Counted from the first letter of the stretch, positions 43,056 to 52,931 are shown. The stretch is DNA of 64,000 nucleotides from Rhodoferax_B sp049316285 (GCF_049316285.1 NZ_JBMOXA010000010.1:163646-227645), one strand, 5' to 3'. Made by a program: numbers and translations. Notes: a model not told the origin generated them from the sequence alone.

Positions 43056-44320
43056 CCCAAGCACTCTTGCTCGGCTGTATTGCCGACGACTTCACCGGCG
43101 CCACCGACCTGGCCAACAACCTGGTGCGCGCCGGCATGCGTGTGGTGCAAACCATTGGTGTGCCCGTCGCGCCATTGCAGGACGATGTGGATGCGGTGGT
43201 GGTGGCGCTGAAATCGCGCACCATCCCCGCCGCAGAAGCGGTGGCGCAGTCGCTGGCTGCGCTGCATTGGCTGCGCCAGCAAGGCGCCCGGCAAATCTAT
43301 TTCAAATACTGCTCCACCTTTGACAGCACCGCCGCCGGCAACATAGGCCCGGTCACCGATGCGCTGATGCAGGCGCTGGGCACGCCCTTCACCATCGCCA
43401 CACCGGCCTTCCCCGACAACCAGCGCACCGTCTTCAAAGGCTACCTGTTCGTGGGTGACAAGTTGCTCAACGAGAGCGGCATGCAGCACCACCCGCTGAC
43501 CCCCATGACCGACCCCAACCTGGTGCGTGTGCTGCAGGCGCAGACCACGCAAAAGGTCGGCTTGATCGACCACCGCGTGCTGGCCCAGGGCGAGGCGGCC
43601 ATCCGCGCGCGCATCAGCCAGCTGCAAGCCGAGGGTGTGGCCATGGCGGTGGTGGATGCGGTGTCGAACGACGACCTGCTGCGCCTGGGCCCGGCGCTCA
43701 GCGACATGGCCTTGGTGACGGCAGGCTCGGGCGTGGCGATTGCGCTGCCCGCCAACTTCGGCATCAAACCGTCCAGCCAAGCGGCCGCCCTGCCCAAAGC
43801 CCAAGGCCACCGCGCCATCGTGTCGGGCAGTTGCTCGGTGGCCACCAACCAGCAGGTGGCGCATTTCATCGGCAGCGGCGGCCACGCCATCGCCATAGAC
43901 CCGCTGCGCATCGCCGCAGGGACCGACGTGGCGGGCGAGGTTCTGGCCTGGGCCAAAGACAGGCTGGCGCAGGGGCCGGTGCTGGTCTACTCCACCGCCA
44001 CGCCCGATGCGGTGAAAAGTGTCCAAGGCCAACTCGGCACCGCCGAGGCGGGCGCCATGGTGGAAGACAGCATTGCCAACATCGCCGCCGGCCTGGTGGC
44101 CATGGGCACCCAGCAACTGGTGGTGGCGGGTGGCGAAACCTCGGGCGCGGTGGTGCAGAAGCTGGGCATAGGCCAATTGCGCATAGGCCCGCAGATCGAC
44201 CCCGGCGTGCCGTGGTGCCACGCTAGCGTCACCCCTCAGCAGGGCTTGCACCTGGCGCTAAAGTCGGGCAACTTCGGCAGTGCCGACTTCTTCACCAAAG
44301 CCTTCGCCCAACTGTCATGA
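43052..44320 (+). CDS. otnK: 3-oxo-tetronate kinase (DUF1537 family)
   Basis: A 422-residue four-carbon acid-sugar kinase. The N-terminal domain starts 'LLGCIADDFTGATDLANNLV' with the acidic substrate loop and 'FKYCSTFDSTAAGNIG'. The C-terminal nucleotide-binding domain has 'IVSGSCSVATNQQV' and 'LVVAGGETSGAVVQKLG'. These are the signatures of DUF1537/OtnK, which phosphorylates 3-oxo-tetronate at C4. Overlaps with both neighbours (ATGA junctions) show tight coupling. Confidence 0.93.
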   Translation: MTQALLLGCIADDFTGATDLANNLVRAGMRVVQTIGVPVAPLQDDVDAVVVALKSRTIPAAEAVAQSLAALHWLRQQGARQIYFKYCSTFDSTAAGNIGPVTDALMQALGTPFTIATPAFPDNQRTVFKGYLFVGDKLLNESGMQHHPLTPMTDPNLVRVLQAQTTQKVGLIDHRVLAQGEAAIRARISQLQAEGVAMAVVDAVSNDDLLRLGPALSDMALVTAGSGVAIALPANFGIKPSSQAAALPKAQGHRAIVSGSCSVATNQQVAHFIGSGGHAIAIDPLRIAAGTDVAGEVLAWAKDRLAQGPVLVYSTATPDAVKSVQGQLGTAEAGAMVEDSIANIAAGLVAMGTQQLVVAGGETSGAVVQKLGIGQLRIGPQIDPGVPWCHASVTPQQGLHLALKSGNFGSADFFTKAFAQLS

Positions 44321-45015
44321 CCGCAGCCGACGACTTTCTGCCCGAAGCCGAGGCCCGCGCCGAGATCTGCCGCGTGGGCGCCTCGCTGTTTGCCCGCGGC
44401 TATGTACACGCCACGGCCGGCAATATCAGCGTGCGCCTGGCAAATGGCTTTTTGATCACGCCCACCGATGCCTGCCTGGGCCAATTACGTGCCGAAGATC
44501 TGGCCCTGCTCGATGCCCAGGGCCAGCAGATCAGCGGTGCACGCGCCAGCAAGACCATCACCCTGCACAGACGCATTTACGAGGCCAGCGCCGGCACCCC
44601 ACAAGCGGCGCGCTGCATCATCCACACCCACAGCACACATGCTGTGGCGTGTTCATTGCAGGCCGACATGCAGGCCGAAACGGCCGCTGAATTGCTGCCC
44701 CCCATCACACCCTACTTTGTGATGAAGGTTGGCCACGTGCCACACATTGCCTACCACCGGCCCGGTGCGGCCGAGGCGGCCGAGCTGGTGGCCCAGGCAA
44801 TTGCCGCCTACGCCGCTGCAGGCAGGCCGATTCGCGCCGTGATGCTGGCCCGCCTGGGCCCGAATGTGTGGCATAACAGCCCGGCACAAGCCATGGCCAC
44901 ACTCGAAGAACTGGAAGAAACCGCACGCCTGTGGCTGCTCGGCGCCGGCCGCTGCAGCGTGCTCACCGAACCCCAAATCGACGAACTGCGCCGCAGCTTT
45001 GCGGCCTCCTGGTAA
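44317..45015 (+). CDS. otnC: 3-oxo-tetronate 4-phosphate decarboxylase (class II aldolase family)
   Basis: A 232-residue member of the AraD/FucA class II aldolase family. The zinc site is seen as 'CIIHTHSTHAVACSL', with 'ATAGNISVRLANGFLITPT' upstream. In tetronate operons this enzyme decarboxylates 3-oxo-tetronate 4-phosphate to dihydroxyacetone phosphate. It follows otnK with a four-base overlap and precedes otnI by 22 bases. Confidence 0.92.
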   Translation: MTAADDFLPEAEARAEICRVGASLFARGYVHATAGNISVRLANGFLITPTDACLGQLRAEDLALLDAQGQQISGARASKTITLHRRIYEASAGTPQAARCIIHTHSTHAVACSLQADMQAETAAELLPPITPYFVMKVGHVPHIAYHRPGAAEAAELVAQAIAAYAAAGRPIRAVMLARLGPNVWHNSPAQAMATLEELEETARLWLLGAGRCSVLTEPQIDELRRSFAASW

Positions 45016-45037
45016 GCCGCCACCGAAAAGGAAACCC

Positions 45038-45835
45038 ATGCCCCGTTTCGCCGCCAACCTGTCCATGCTCTACAACGACGTCGACTTCCTCGACCGGTTT
45101 GCCGCCGCCGCACGCGACGGTTTCAAGGCCGTGGAGTTCCTGTTTCCCTATGCGTTTGCGCCGGATGTGCTGGCCGCCAAGCTCAAGGAACACGGCCTGC
45201 AGCAAGTGTTGTTCAACGCCCCGCCCGGCAACTGGGACGCAGGTGAACGCGGCATGGCCTGCCTGCCGGGGCGCGAGGCCGAGTTTCGCGCCAACTTTGC
45301 CAAAGCATTGGAATACGCCCAGGCCCTGAACTGCCCACGTGTACACACCATGGCCGGCCTGATGCCCGCCGGTGCCGACCACGCCACGTTGCGCGCCACC
45401 TATGTGGCGAACCTGCGCAGCGCCGCGGCCATGGCCGCGCCGCTGGGCATCAACGTGCTGATGGAGCCCATCAACCCGCGCGACATGCCTGGCTACTTCC
45501 TGAGCCGCCAGGACCAGGCCCATGCGGTGGTGGCCGAAGTGGGCGCGCCCAACCTCAAAGTGCAGATGGACCTGTACCACCTGCAAATCGTCGAGGGTGA
45601 CCTGGCGATGAACATCCGCCGCTACCTGCCCACGGGCAACGTCGGCCACATGCAAATCGCCGGTGTGCCCGAGCGGCACGAACCCGATGTGGGCGAGATC
45701 AACTACGCCTACCTGTTCAAGCTGCTCGACGAAGTCGGCTACGACGGCTGGCTGGGCTGCGAGTACCGCCCGGCACGCGGCGCCGCCAAGGACGCCACCA
45801 GCGATGGCCTGGGCTGGGTCAAGCCCTGGCTTTAA
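45038..45835 (+). CDS. otnI: 2-oxo-tetronate isomerase (hydroxypyruvate isomerase family)
   Basis: A 265-residue TIM-barrel sugar isomerase. 'ANLSMLYNDVDFLDRFAAAA', 'VEFLFPYAF', 'LMEPINPRDMPGYFLS', 'QMDLYHLQIVEGD' and 'GCEYRPARG' give the metal-binding Glu/Asp/His set of the Hyi/OtnI family. In this operon it should interconvert 2-oxo- and 3-oxo-tetronate, completing the route to DHAP. The ATG at 45038 has an AAGGA ribosome site. Confidence 0.92.
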   Translation: MPRFAANLSMLYNDVDFLDRFAAAARDGFKAVEFLFPYAFAPDVLAAKLKEHGLQQVLFNAPPGNWDAGERGMACLPGREAEFRANFAKALEYAQALNCPRVHTMAGLMPAGADHATLRATYVANLRSAAAMAAPLGINVLMEPINPRDMPGYFLSRQDQAHAVVAEVGAPNLKVQMDLYHLQIVEGDLAMNIRRYLPTGNVGHMQIAGVPERHEPDVGEINYAYLFKLLDEVGYDGWLGCEYRPARGAAKDATSDGLGWVKPWL

Positions 45836-45904
45836 GACGCTGGGCTGAGCGCAAGCAAACCCCAGTCGGAGGCAAAGGCGTGGCGCATCTGTTAGCCTCG
45901 CCGC

Positions 45905-47161
45905 ATGTCTGTTTCTCCACTCAAGTCCGCGGCTTCCAGCGCTGGCGACCTTGCCCCACCCGCCATGCTGCCCGGCATGGTGGTGCTGATCCTGGCGCTG
46001 TGCCTGGGCCTGCAACCGGTCACGACTGACCTGTACCTGCCGGCGCTGCCCGCACTCAGCGAAGGCCTGCAAGCCACGGTCTCCAAAACCCAGCTCACAC
46101 TCAGCGCCTTGCTGCTGTCGTTTGGCATTTCGCAATTGATCTGGGGGCCGCTGTCCGACCGCTTTGGCCGACGTCCCATCATGCTCGCCGGCCTGCTGGT
46201 CTACACACTGGCGGCCGCCGGTGGTGCCACGGCCACATCGATAGAGATGCTGGTGTTGTGGCGCGCGCTGCAGGGTGCGGCCATGGGTGCGGGCGTGATG
46301 TGTGCACGCGCCATCATCCGCGACCTGTACGCACCCGAATCCGGCGCACGCGTCATGTCCAAGGCGCTCAGCGGCCTGGGGGTGATGGCCTGCCTGTCGC
46401 CACCAATAGGCGGCCTGCTGGCCGAAACCATGGGCTGGCGCAGCGCCTTGTTGGCGCCCGCCCTGGTGGGCGCCATGGTGCTGGCCGTGGTGTTCTGGCG
46501 CTTTGAAGAAACCGTGGCGGTGAAGAACCCACACGCGCTGCAATTCGGCGCGTTGGGGCGCAACTGGCTGGCCATCATGCGCCACCCCAGCTTCATCGCC
46601 TACACACTGCTTGGCATGGCCTCTTACTGTGTGTTGTTCACCATGCTGGCGAGTTCGCCGTTTGTCTTCATCAAGATCATGGGCATGAGCAAGGCGCTAT
46701 GTGGGCTGGCCATGTTCAGCGTGGCGTTTGCCTACCTGTGCGGCACCTTTTTGTGCCGCCGCTGGTTGCCGCGTTACGGCGTGCGCAAAACACTGCTGCG
46801 CGCCGGTGCCTTGTCGCTCATCGGTGGCACGCTGCTCGGCGGCTTGGCGCTGGCGGGGGTGCTCAGCCCCTGGGCGATTCTGCTGCCGGTCTATCTGGTG
46901 GTGCTGGCACACGGCGTGCACCAGCCTTGCAGCCAAAGCGGCGCCGTCGGGCCGTTCCCGCGTGCGGCAGGCGCGGCCTCGGCGCTCAGCGGCTTTGTCA
47001 TGATGCTGGGCGCCTTTGGCATGGGCGCCTGGTTGGGCGCACACAACGACGGCACGGTGTTTGCGCTGACCAACGGCATGTGGTTCTGGACCGTGGTGAT
47101 CGCCTTGATTTGCTGGACCCTGGTGCAAAAACACGGCGACCCTTCGGCCAAAGCAGCATGA
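45905..47161 (+). CDS. Bcr/CflA-family multidrug efflux MFS transporter
   Basis: A 418-residue, 12-helix transporter. 'TTDLYLPALPALSEGL' and 'GPLSDRFGRRPIMLAGLLVY' are the standard Bcr/CflA helix 1-2 and loop signatures, 'ARAIIRDLYAPESGARVMS' another. It likely exports toxic compounds by proton antiport, and is not a good candidate for sugar-acid uptake despite following otnI by 69 bases. Its stop overlaps the miaA start (ATGA). Confidence 0.92.
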   Translation: MSVSPLKSAASSAGDLAPPAMLPGMVVLILALCLGLQPVTTDLYLPALPALSEGLQATVSKTQLTLSALLLSFGISQLIWGPLSDRFGRRPIMLAGLLVYTLAAAGGATATSIEMLVLWRALQGAAMGAGVMCARAIIRDLYAPESGARVMSKALSGLGVMACLSPPIGGLLAETMGWRSALLAPALVGAMVLAVVFWRFEETVAVKNPHALQFGALGRNWLAIMRHPSFIAYTLLGMASYCVLFTMLASSPFVFIKIMGMSKALCGLAMFSVAFAYLCGTFLCRRWLPRYGVRKTLLRAGALSLIGGTLLGGLALAGVLSPWAILLPVYLVVLAHGVHQPCSQSGAVGPFPRAAGAASALSGFVMMLGAFGMGAWLGAHNDGTVFALTNGMWFWTVVIALICWTLVQKHGDPSAKAA

Positions 47162-48138
47162 GTCTTGCGCTTCCCAAAGCCATCGTCCTGGCCGGCCCCA
47201 CAGCCTCGGGCAAAACCGCTGCAGCCCTGGCGATTGCGCGCCATTTGGCACCGCGCGTGCCGGTGGAAATCATCAGTGTGGATTCGGCCTTGGTGTTCAC
47301 CGGCATGGACATAGGCACCGCCAAACCCGATGCGGCCGAAATGGCCGTGGCCCCGCACCACCTGATCAACATCCGCGACCCGCTACAGGTGTACAACGCC
47401 GCCGAATTTGCCAGCGACGCCGAGCGGCTGATGTCGGAGATCAGCGCGCGCGGCCACCTGCCGCTGCTGGTGGGCGGCACCATGCTCTACCTCAAGGCCT
47501 TGTTCGACGGCCTGGACGACATGCCGCAAGCCAATGCCGAGGTGCGCGCCCAGTTGGAGGCCGAAGCCGCCACGCTGGGCTGGCCCGCCATGCATGCCAG
47601 GCTGGCGGCCGTGGACCCGGTCACTGCCGCGCGCCTGCAACCGGCCGACGCGCAGCGCATACAACGCGCGCTCGAGGTTTATGCGCTGTCGGGGCAACCG
47701 ATGTCGGCCTTGCACACCCCTAAAACAGAAGCAGCCTACGCACAGCGCATGGGTGCCGTGGCCTTTATTTCCCTGGAGCCCGACGACCGCGCCTGGCTGC
47801 ATACGCGTATTGCCCAACGTTTTGACGCCATGCTCGCCGCCGGCTTCCTGGCCGAAGTGCGCGCCCTGCGCGCACGCGGCGACCTGGCGCCCGACATGCC
47901 CAGCATGCGTTGCGTGGGCTACCGCCAGGCCTGGACCGCGCTGGATCAAGACCCCGATCTGCAGCCCGCCACCCTGTCCGCCCTGCGCGAACAAGGCATT
48001 GCCGCCACGCGCCAGTTGGCCAAGCGCCAGATCACCTGGCTGCGCAGCATGCCGCAGCGCCAATGTGTCGCCGCCGACGCTGCCGACCCGGTGGCCGAAG
48101 TGCTGCGCCTGGTCGACCAGCACCTTGCGCGGCTATGA
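47158..48138 (+). CDS. miaA: tRNA dimethylallyltransferase
   Basis: A 326-residue enzyme that adds the isopentenyl group to A37 of UNN-decoding tRNAs. P-loop 'IVLAGPTASGKTAAALAIAR', 'EIISVDSALVFTGMDIGTAK', 'PHHLINIRDP', 'LPLLVGGTMLYLKALFDG' and 'MRCVGYRQAW' are conserved. The usual 'SAQVY' tyrosine-type segment reads 'SALVF', a mild variation. It overlaps both neighbours by four bases. Confidence 0.97.
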   Translation: MSLALPKAIVLAGPTASGKTAAALAIARHLAPRVPVEIISVDSALVFTGMDIGTAKPDAAEMAVAPHHLINIRDPLQVYNAAEFASDAERLMSEISARGHLPLLVGGTMLYLKALFDGLDDMPQANAEVRAQLEAEAATLGWPAMHARLAAVDPVTAARLQPADAQRIQRALEVYALSGQPMSALHTPKTEAAYAQRMGAVAFISLEPDDRAWLHTRIAQRFDAMLAAGFLAEVRALRARGDLAPDMPSMRCVGYRQAWTALDQDPDLQPATLSALREQGIAATRQLAKRQITWLRSMPQRQCVAADAADPVAEVLRLVDQHLARL

Positions 48139-48791
48139 GCGCGCAGCCCATACTGCAACTCCAAGGCCTGGGCAAACGCTACGGCGACACCGCGGTCTTC
48201 GCCAACGTAGACCTGAGCGTGTACGCCGGTGAGTTCGTCGCCATCGTCGGTGAATCGGGTGTGGGCAAGTCCACCCTGCTCAACTGCATGGCCGGGCTGG
48301 ACAGTTGGAGCAGTGGCAGCGTCACCCTGGACGGCACCGATCTGGCGCAGCTGAACGACGACCAGCGCGCCCTGCTGCGCCGCGAAAAAGTCGGTTTTGT
48401 GTTCCAGGCATTCCACGTGCTGCCACACTTGGATGTGGCACAAAACATCGCCCTGCCCTTGATGCTGCTGGGCCGCAGCGACCCCGCGCGCATAGACGCC
48501 CTGCTCGACGCCGTGGGGCTGGCCGGCCTGGGCGCACGCCTGCCGCAGCAACTCAGCGGCGGGCAGAACCAACGCGTGGCGATTGCACGTGCGCTGGTGC
48601 ACCAGCCACGCCTGCTGTTGGCCGACGAACCCACCGGCAACCTCGACCCCGGCACCGCCCGGCGTGTGATGGACAGCCTGATCGCGCAGGCGCGCGAACA
48701 CGGCACGGCGCTGGTGCTCGTAACGCATTCCGAAGCCGCCGCGGCACGCGCCGACCGCGTGCTGCAACTCTGCGCCGACGGCATCGTCTAG
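48135..48791 (+). CDS. ABC transporter ATP-binding protein (LolD/MacB-like)
   Basis: A 218-residue ATPase. Walker A 'IVGESGVGKSTLLNC', Q-loop 'VGFVFQAFHVLPHLDV', signature 'LPQQLSGGQNQRVAIARAL', Walker B 'LLLADEPTGNLD' and H-loop 'LVLVTHSEAAA' are intact. The type belongs to the LolD/MacB/FtsE group that powers FtsX-like permeases. The permease gene begins 14 bases downstream, so the two form one mechanotransmission-type ABC system. Confidence 0.95.
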   Translation: MSAQPILQLQGLGKRYGDTAVFANVDLSVYAGEFVAIVGESGVGKSTLLNCMAGLDSWSSGSVTLDGTDLAQLNDDQRALLRREKVGFVFQAFHVLPHLDVAQNIALPLMLLGRSDPARIDALLDAVGLAGLGARLPQQLSGGQNQRVAIARALVHQPRLLLADEPTGNLDPGTARRVMDSLIAQAREHGTALVLVTHSEAAAARADRVLQLCADGIV

Positions 48792-48805
48792 GGGTTGGTG
48801 ACACT

Positions 48806-51406
48806 GTGGACACACAGCGCTCTCCCAACCCGGTTCTCGCGCTGCTGGCCAGTTACTCGTGGCAGGAGTTGCGCCACCACCCCTGGCGCAGCGCCACGGC
48901 GGTGCTGGCGGTAATGCTGGGTGTGGCCCTGGCGTTTTCCGTGCATTTGATCAACACCTCGGCCCTCAGCGAGTTTGCCAGCGCCGCGCGTGTGCTCAGC
49001 GGCCAGCCCGATCTCACGCTGCGCGCCACCCAAGGCCACTTTGACGAGTCTTTGTACACGCGTGTGGCCACCCGGCCGGAGGTGGCGGTGGCCAGCCCGG
49101 TGCTGGAGATCGATGCCACCGCAGCCACCAAAGAAGGGGGCCTCAAAAACATCCGCCTGATCGGTATAGACAGCCTGCGTGTGGCCGCCGTCGCGCCCGG
49201 CCTGCTGCCACGCCTGGGCGACGACCAGCCGCGCCTGGACCTGTTTGCCCCGGATGTGGTGTTCCTCAATGCGACGGCGCGCCAGCAGTTGTCGCTCACG
49301 GCCTGCGCGCTGGATGCCAAGGCCGAATGTGTGCTGCTGCAGCAGGGTGAAACACGCCAGGCCTTGCGTGTTGCCGGCAGCGTGCCGGCCGAAGGAGCGC
49401 CCTTGCTGGTGATGGACATTGGTGCGGCGCAAGATCACTTTGCACGCCAGGGCCAGCTCTCACGCATAGACCTGCGCCTGCAAGCCGGTGCCACACAAAG
49501 CAGCTTGCTGGCGGCGCTGGTGTTGCCGCCTGGTGTACAAGCCGTTCAACCCAGTGATGCGGCCGAGCGCATCAACAACCTCTCGCGCGCCTACCGCGTC
49601 AACCTCACGGTACTCGCCCTGGTGGCCTTGTTCACGGGGGCTTTTCTCGTGTTCTCGGTGTTGTCGCTGAGTGTCGCCAAACGGCTGCAGCAGTTTGCGC
49701 TGCTGGGTGTGCTCGGTCTCACCGGGCGGCAGCGGCTGCAGCTGGTGCTGGCCGAGTCGCTGGTGCTAGGCCTGGTGGGCAGCAGCGCCGGGATTGCGCT
49801 GGGCACGGCACTCGCGGCCTTGGGCCTGCGTGTGCTGGGCGGCGACCTCGGCGGTGGCTACTTTTCGGGGGTAGCGCCCGCGCTGCAATGGCAGAGCGGC
49901 ATGGCGCTGGTGTTCGGCACGCTGGGCCTAGGCGCGGCCCTGGCCGGTGGCTGGTGGCCGGCACGGCTGGCGCAGCGTTTGCCACCGGCGCAAACCCTCA
50001 AGGGGTTGGGCCAGGTGGGCGGCCCCGCGCTCGCGCGCTGGCCCGGCATCGCGCTGCTGCTCGCCGCCCTGGCCTTGGCCTTTGTACCGCCGATCGCGGG
50101 CATGCCCCTGGCCGCCTACGTGGCCGTGGGTTTGCTGTTGCTCGGTGGCATCAGCGTGCTGCCGTGGTGGATAGGCCTGCTATACGACCGCCTGGCGCCG
50201 CGGCTGGCGCACCGGCTGCTGCCCACGCTGGCGATAGAGCGTGCCCGGCGTGTGCGCGAAAGCGCGGCCGTGGCGGTCAGCGGCGTGGTGGCCGCGCTCA
50301 GCCTGGCGGTGGCCTTGACGGTCATGGTCACCAGCTTTCGCGGCTCGGTGATCGCCTGGCTGGACGTGGTGCTGCCCGCGGACCTGTATGTGCGCGCCGC
50401 CACGGGCGCCGGCAGCGGCGACAGCGCCGTGTTGCCACCCGCCCTGGCCCAGGCCGTGGCCGGCTTGCCCGAGGTGCAACGCCTGAGCACGCTGCGTGTG
50501 GTGCCGCTGCAGTTGGATCCCGGCCTGCCCAGCGTGGCCTTGATGGCACGCCCGGGGCTGAACGCCCCGGCCAGCAGCCTGCCCCTGGTGGGTGCCGCCC
50601 TGCCCGTGCCGCCCGGCATGATCGCCGTCTATGTGAGCGAACCCATGGTCGACCTGTATGGCGCACACCCGGGCAGCACGTTCAGCGCGCTCGCCCAGAC
50701 CTTTGAGCGTTCTGCGGCCTCCGGGCAATCTGACAAAGCGCAGACGGCTCCATTTTTCATAGCAGGCGTGTGGCGTGACTACGCCCGCCAGTTCGGTGCC
50801 ATCGCCATGGACCAGGTCGACTACGTGGCGCTGACCGGCGACACCCGGGTCAACGATCTGGCCGTCTGGCTGCGCCCGGGCAGCGATGCGGCAAGCGTAG
50901 AACAAGCCGTGCGTGCGCTGGCCCCGGCACAAGGCGCATCCCTCAGTTTTACCCAGGTGGGCGATATCCGCGCCACCTCGCTGCGCATCTTCGACCGCAG
51001 CTTTGCCGTGACCTACTGGCTGCAGGCGGTGGCGATCGCCATCGGGCTGTTCGGTGTGGCGGCCAGCTTCAGCGCCCAGGTGCTGGCGCGCCGCAAGGAG
51101 TTCGGGCTGTTGGCCCATCTGGGCCTCACGCGCAGGCAAATCCTCTCCGTGGTGGCGGGCGAAGGTGCAGCCTGGACGCTGGTGGGCTCTGCGGCCGGAC
51201 TGGGGCTGGGCATTGCCGTGGCCATGGTGCTGGTGTTTGTGGTCAACCCGCAAAGCTTCCACTGGAGCATGGACCTGCGCCTGCCCTGGCCGCGCCTGCT
51301 GGGCTTGTGCCTGGCGGTGGTACTGGCCGGTACCGTCACCGCCTGGCTGGCGGGCAGATCAGCGGCCAACCGCAATGCGGTGTTGGCGGTGAAGGAAGAT
51401 TGGTAA
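48806..51406 (+). CDS. FtsX-like ABC transporter permease (large, AttFG type)
   Basis: An 866-residue permease with one N-terminal helix ('ATAVLAVMLGVALAFSVHL'), a large periplasmic domain, and two FtsX core domains (about 270-400 and 735-860; the second ends near 'LGLGIAVAMVLVFVVNP'). Further helices lie in between, giving about ten in all. The start is GTG at 48806 with a GGGG ribosome site. In many proteobacteria this size of permease is encoded with an ATPase and an AttH/lipocalin-like protein. Such a protein gene occurs 2.6 kb downstream at 54016, separated by two opposite-strand genes. Substrate unknown, possibly a lipid or envelope component. Confidence 0.9.
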   Translation: MDTQRSPNPVLALLASYSWQELRHHPWRSATAVLAVMLGVALAFSVHLINTSALSEFASAARVLSGQPDLTLRATQGHFDESLYTRVATRPEVAVASPVLEIDATAATKEGGLKNIRLIGIDSLRVAAVAPGLLPRLGDDQPRLDLFAPDVVFLNATARQQLSLTACALDAKAECVLLQQGETRQALRVAGSVPAEGAPLLVMDIGAAQDHFARQGQLSRIDLRLQAGATQSSLLAALVLPPGVQAVQPSDAAERINNLSRAYRVNLTVLALVALFTGAFLVFSVLSLSVAKRLQQFALLGVLGLTGRQRLQLVLAESLVLGLVGSSAGIALGTALAALGLRVLGGDLGGGYFSGVAPALQWQSGMALVFGTLGLGAALAGGWWPARLAQRLPPAQTLKGLGQVGGPALARWPGIALLLAALALAFVPPIAGMPLAAYVAVGLLLLGGISVLPWWIGLLYDRLAPRLAHRLLPTLAIERARRVRESAAVAVSGVVAALSLAVALTVMVTSFRGSVIAWLDVVLPADLYVRAATGAGSGDSAVLPPALAQAVAGLPEVQRLSTLRVVPLQLDPGLPSVALMARPGLNAPASSLPLVGAALPVPPGMIAVYVSEPMVDLYGAHPGSTFSALAQTFERSAASGQSDKAQTAPFFIAGVWRDYARQFGAIAMDQVDYVALTGDTRVNDLAVWLRPGSDAASVEQAVRALAPAQGASLSFTQVGDIRATSLRIFDRSFAVTYWLQAVAIAIGLFGVAASFSAQVLARRKEFGLLAHLGLTRRQILSVVAGEGAAWTLVGSAAGLGLGIAVAMVLVFVVNPQSFHWSMDLRLPWPRLLGLCLAVVLAGTVTAWLAGRSAANRNAVLAVKEDW

Positions 51407-51425
51407 GCGTGTTGCCGCCCAGGCT

Positions 51426-52709
51426 CTAAATCAGCACTTCCAGCGCCCCACCCAGCACCACCTGGTTACGCCCACGCTGCTTGGCCTTGTACAAGGCAGC
51501 GTCGGCCTGGCCGATCAACATCTCCGGTGAACCACCGGCTGTGGGCACCATCACCGCCACACCAATGCTCAGCGTGACGCAGCCCAGAGGCGACTTGGCG
51601 TGTGGCATGCGTTTGTGCTCGACCACGGCACGAATCGTTTCCGCCAGGTGCTGCATCTCGGAGGCATCCAGTCCCGGCGCCACAAAGACAAACTCTTCGC
51701 CGCCATAACGCGCGGCCACATCACCGGCGCGCCGCACATGGCTGCCGACTGCTGCCGCCACGATACGCAGGCAATCGTCACCGGCTTGATGGCCATAGAA
51801 GTCGTTGTAGAACTTGAACCAGTCGACATCGATCATGGCCAGCGCCAGCGGACGCCCCTGGCGCGCCTGACGGTTCCACTCCTGGACCAGGACATCGTCG
51901 AAATGGCGCCGGTTGGCAATGCCGGTCAGGCCGTCGGTGGCGCTGAGGGCCAGCAGGCGGGCATTGGCGGCCTCCAGCTCGGCCGTACGCTCTGCCACCA
52001 ATTGTTCCAGCCGCCATTCCTGGTGGCGCAAATGGGCCACAAGTTCGGCTTCAGCCCGGTCCTGTGCCGACTTGGACAACTCACGTTGGCGCATCAGTTG
52101 CGCCACACCGAGAGCAAACACCCCCGTCAGCAGCGTCTGGATCACGGCCAGCGCCAGCGTCAGCATCAAGTGCTGCGACACCGCGGCACGCTGGCGGTCC
52201 AGCGCTTCGGTGGTGATGCTGTGCACGTGCAGCATGTAGTCGGAAATCGGATCACGCAAATCGAGCTGGGTCTTGCTCAGCAGCAGCAGGGCGGCGGCAG
52301 CGTTGTATTCGCGGTCGGGCGCTTCACCCAGGTAGTGGTCGGCTTCTTCGACAAAATGTGTCACCGCTCCATGCACGGCACGGTACGACATGTCCCGGCC
52401 GGTGTAGGGGCGGTGAATCGCATTGGCGAACACCTGCACCTGGTTCACAAACAAGTCATAGCGCAGCTGCAGGTGGGCGCGGCTCTCGGCGCTGCGTTGG
52501 TAGCTGTCGCGCTCGAGTGCACGCTCGAAACGCTCGAATTCGCTGAGCATGGTGGACGCCCGGCGCATGGCTTGCACATTGCGCCCCGAAAGGCTGGAGC
52601 TGAGTTGCACAAACTGGCGCACTTGAAGCCAGGCCAGGCCGATGAACACGAGGATCAGCGCCACGCCTATCATCACCACCCATTTTTTTTGCAGCTTCAA
52701 ACTGCTCAT
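51426..52709 (-). CDS. Membrane diguanylate cyclase with periplasmic sensor region
   Basis: A 427-residue protein. Helices at about 11-30 and 180-205 border a helical periplasmic region resembling a four-helix bundle. A short coiled coil follows, then a GGDEF domain with 'DGLTGIANRRHFDDVL', 'LAMIDVDWFKFYNDFYGH' and active-site 'ARYGGEEFVFVA'. An RxxD inhibitory motif (RAGD) is five residues before GGEEF. ATG at 52709 was chosen; an in-frame ATG at 52742 would add 11 residues. Convergent with the permease gene, 19 bases apart. Confidence 0.92.
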   Translation of the reverse strand: MSSLKLQKKWVVMIGVALILVFIGLAWLQVRQFVQLSSSLSGRNVQAMRRASTMLSEFERFERALERDSYQRSAESRAHLQLRYDLFVNQVQVFANAIHRPYTGRDMSYRAVHGAVTHFVEEADHYLGEAPDREYNAAAALLLLSKTQLDLRDPISDYMLHVHSITTEALDRQRAAVSQHLMLTLALAVIQTLLTGVFALGVAQLMRQRELSKSAQDRAEAELVAHLRHQEWRLEQLVAERTAELEAANARLLALSATDGLTGIANRRHFDDVLVQEWNRQARQGRPLALAMIDVDWFKFYNDFYGHQAGDDCLRIVAAAVGSHVRRAGDVAARYGGEEFVFVAPGLDASEMQHLAETIRAVVEHKRMPHAKSPLGCVTLSIGVAVMVPTAGGSPEMLIGQADAALYKAKQRGRNQVVLGGALEVLI

Positions 52710-52931
52710 CAACACCCAGCCCGGTCGTCGACGAGCCGACACCTGTCGTGCCCCATGTCACAGCAAAGCCAGCAGCAAGTGCTCAAATCCATGAAACGTT
52801 TTGACCTCATCACCCAGCAAGCTTGAACCCGCAGTGCTGCGGGCGCCAAGATGGGATGATAGCGTTTGATGCCTGGTGGAGACCCATTCCGGACTTTGAA
52901 TGAATCAAATGAAACGCAAATACGGGACAGC

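Noticed and set aside
44963..46585. A 540-codon minus-strand open frame across otnI and the MFS gene
   Set aside because: It spans two recognised genes and an intergenic gap; shadow frame of high-GC codons.
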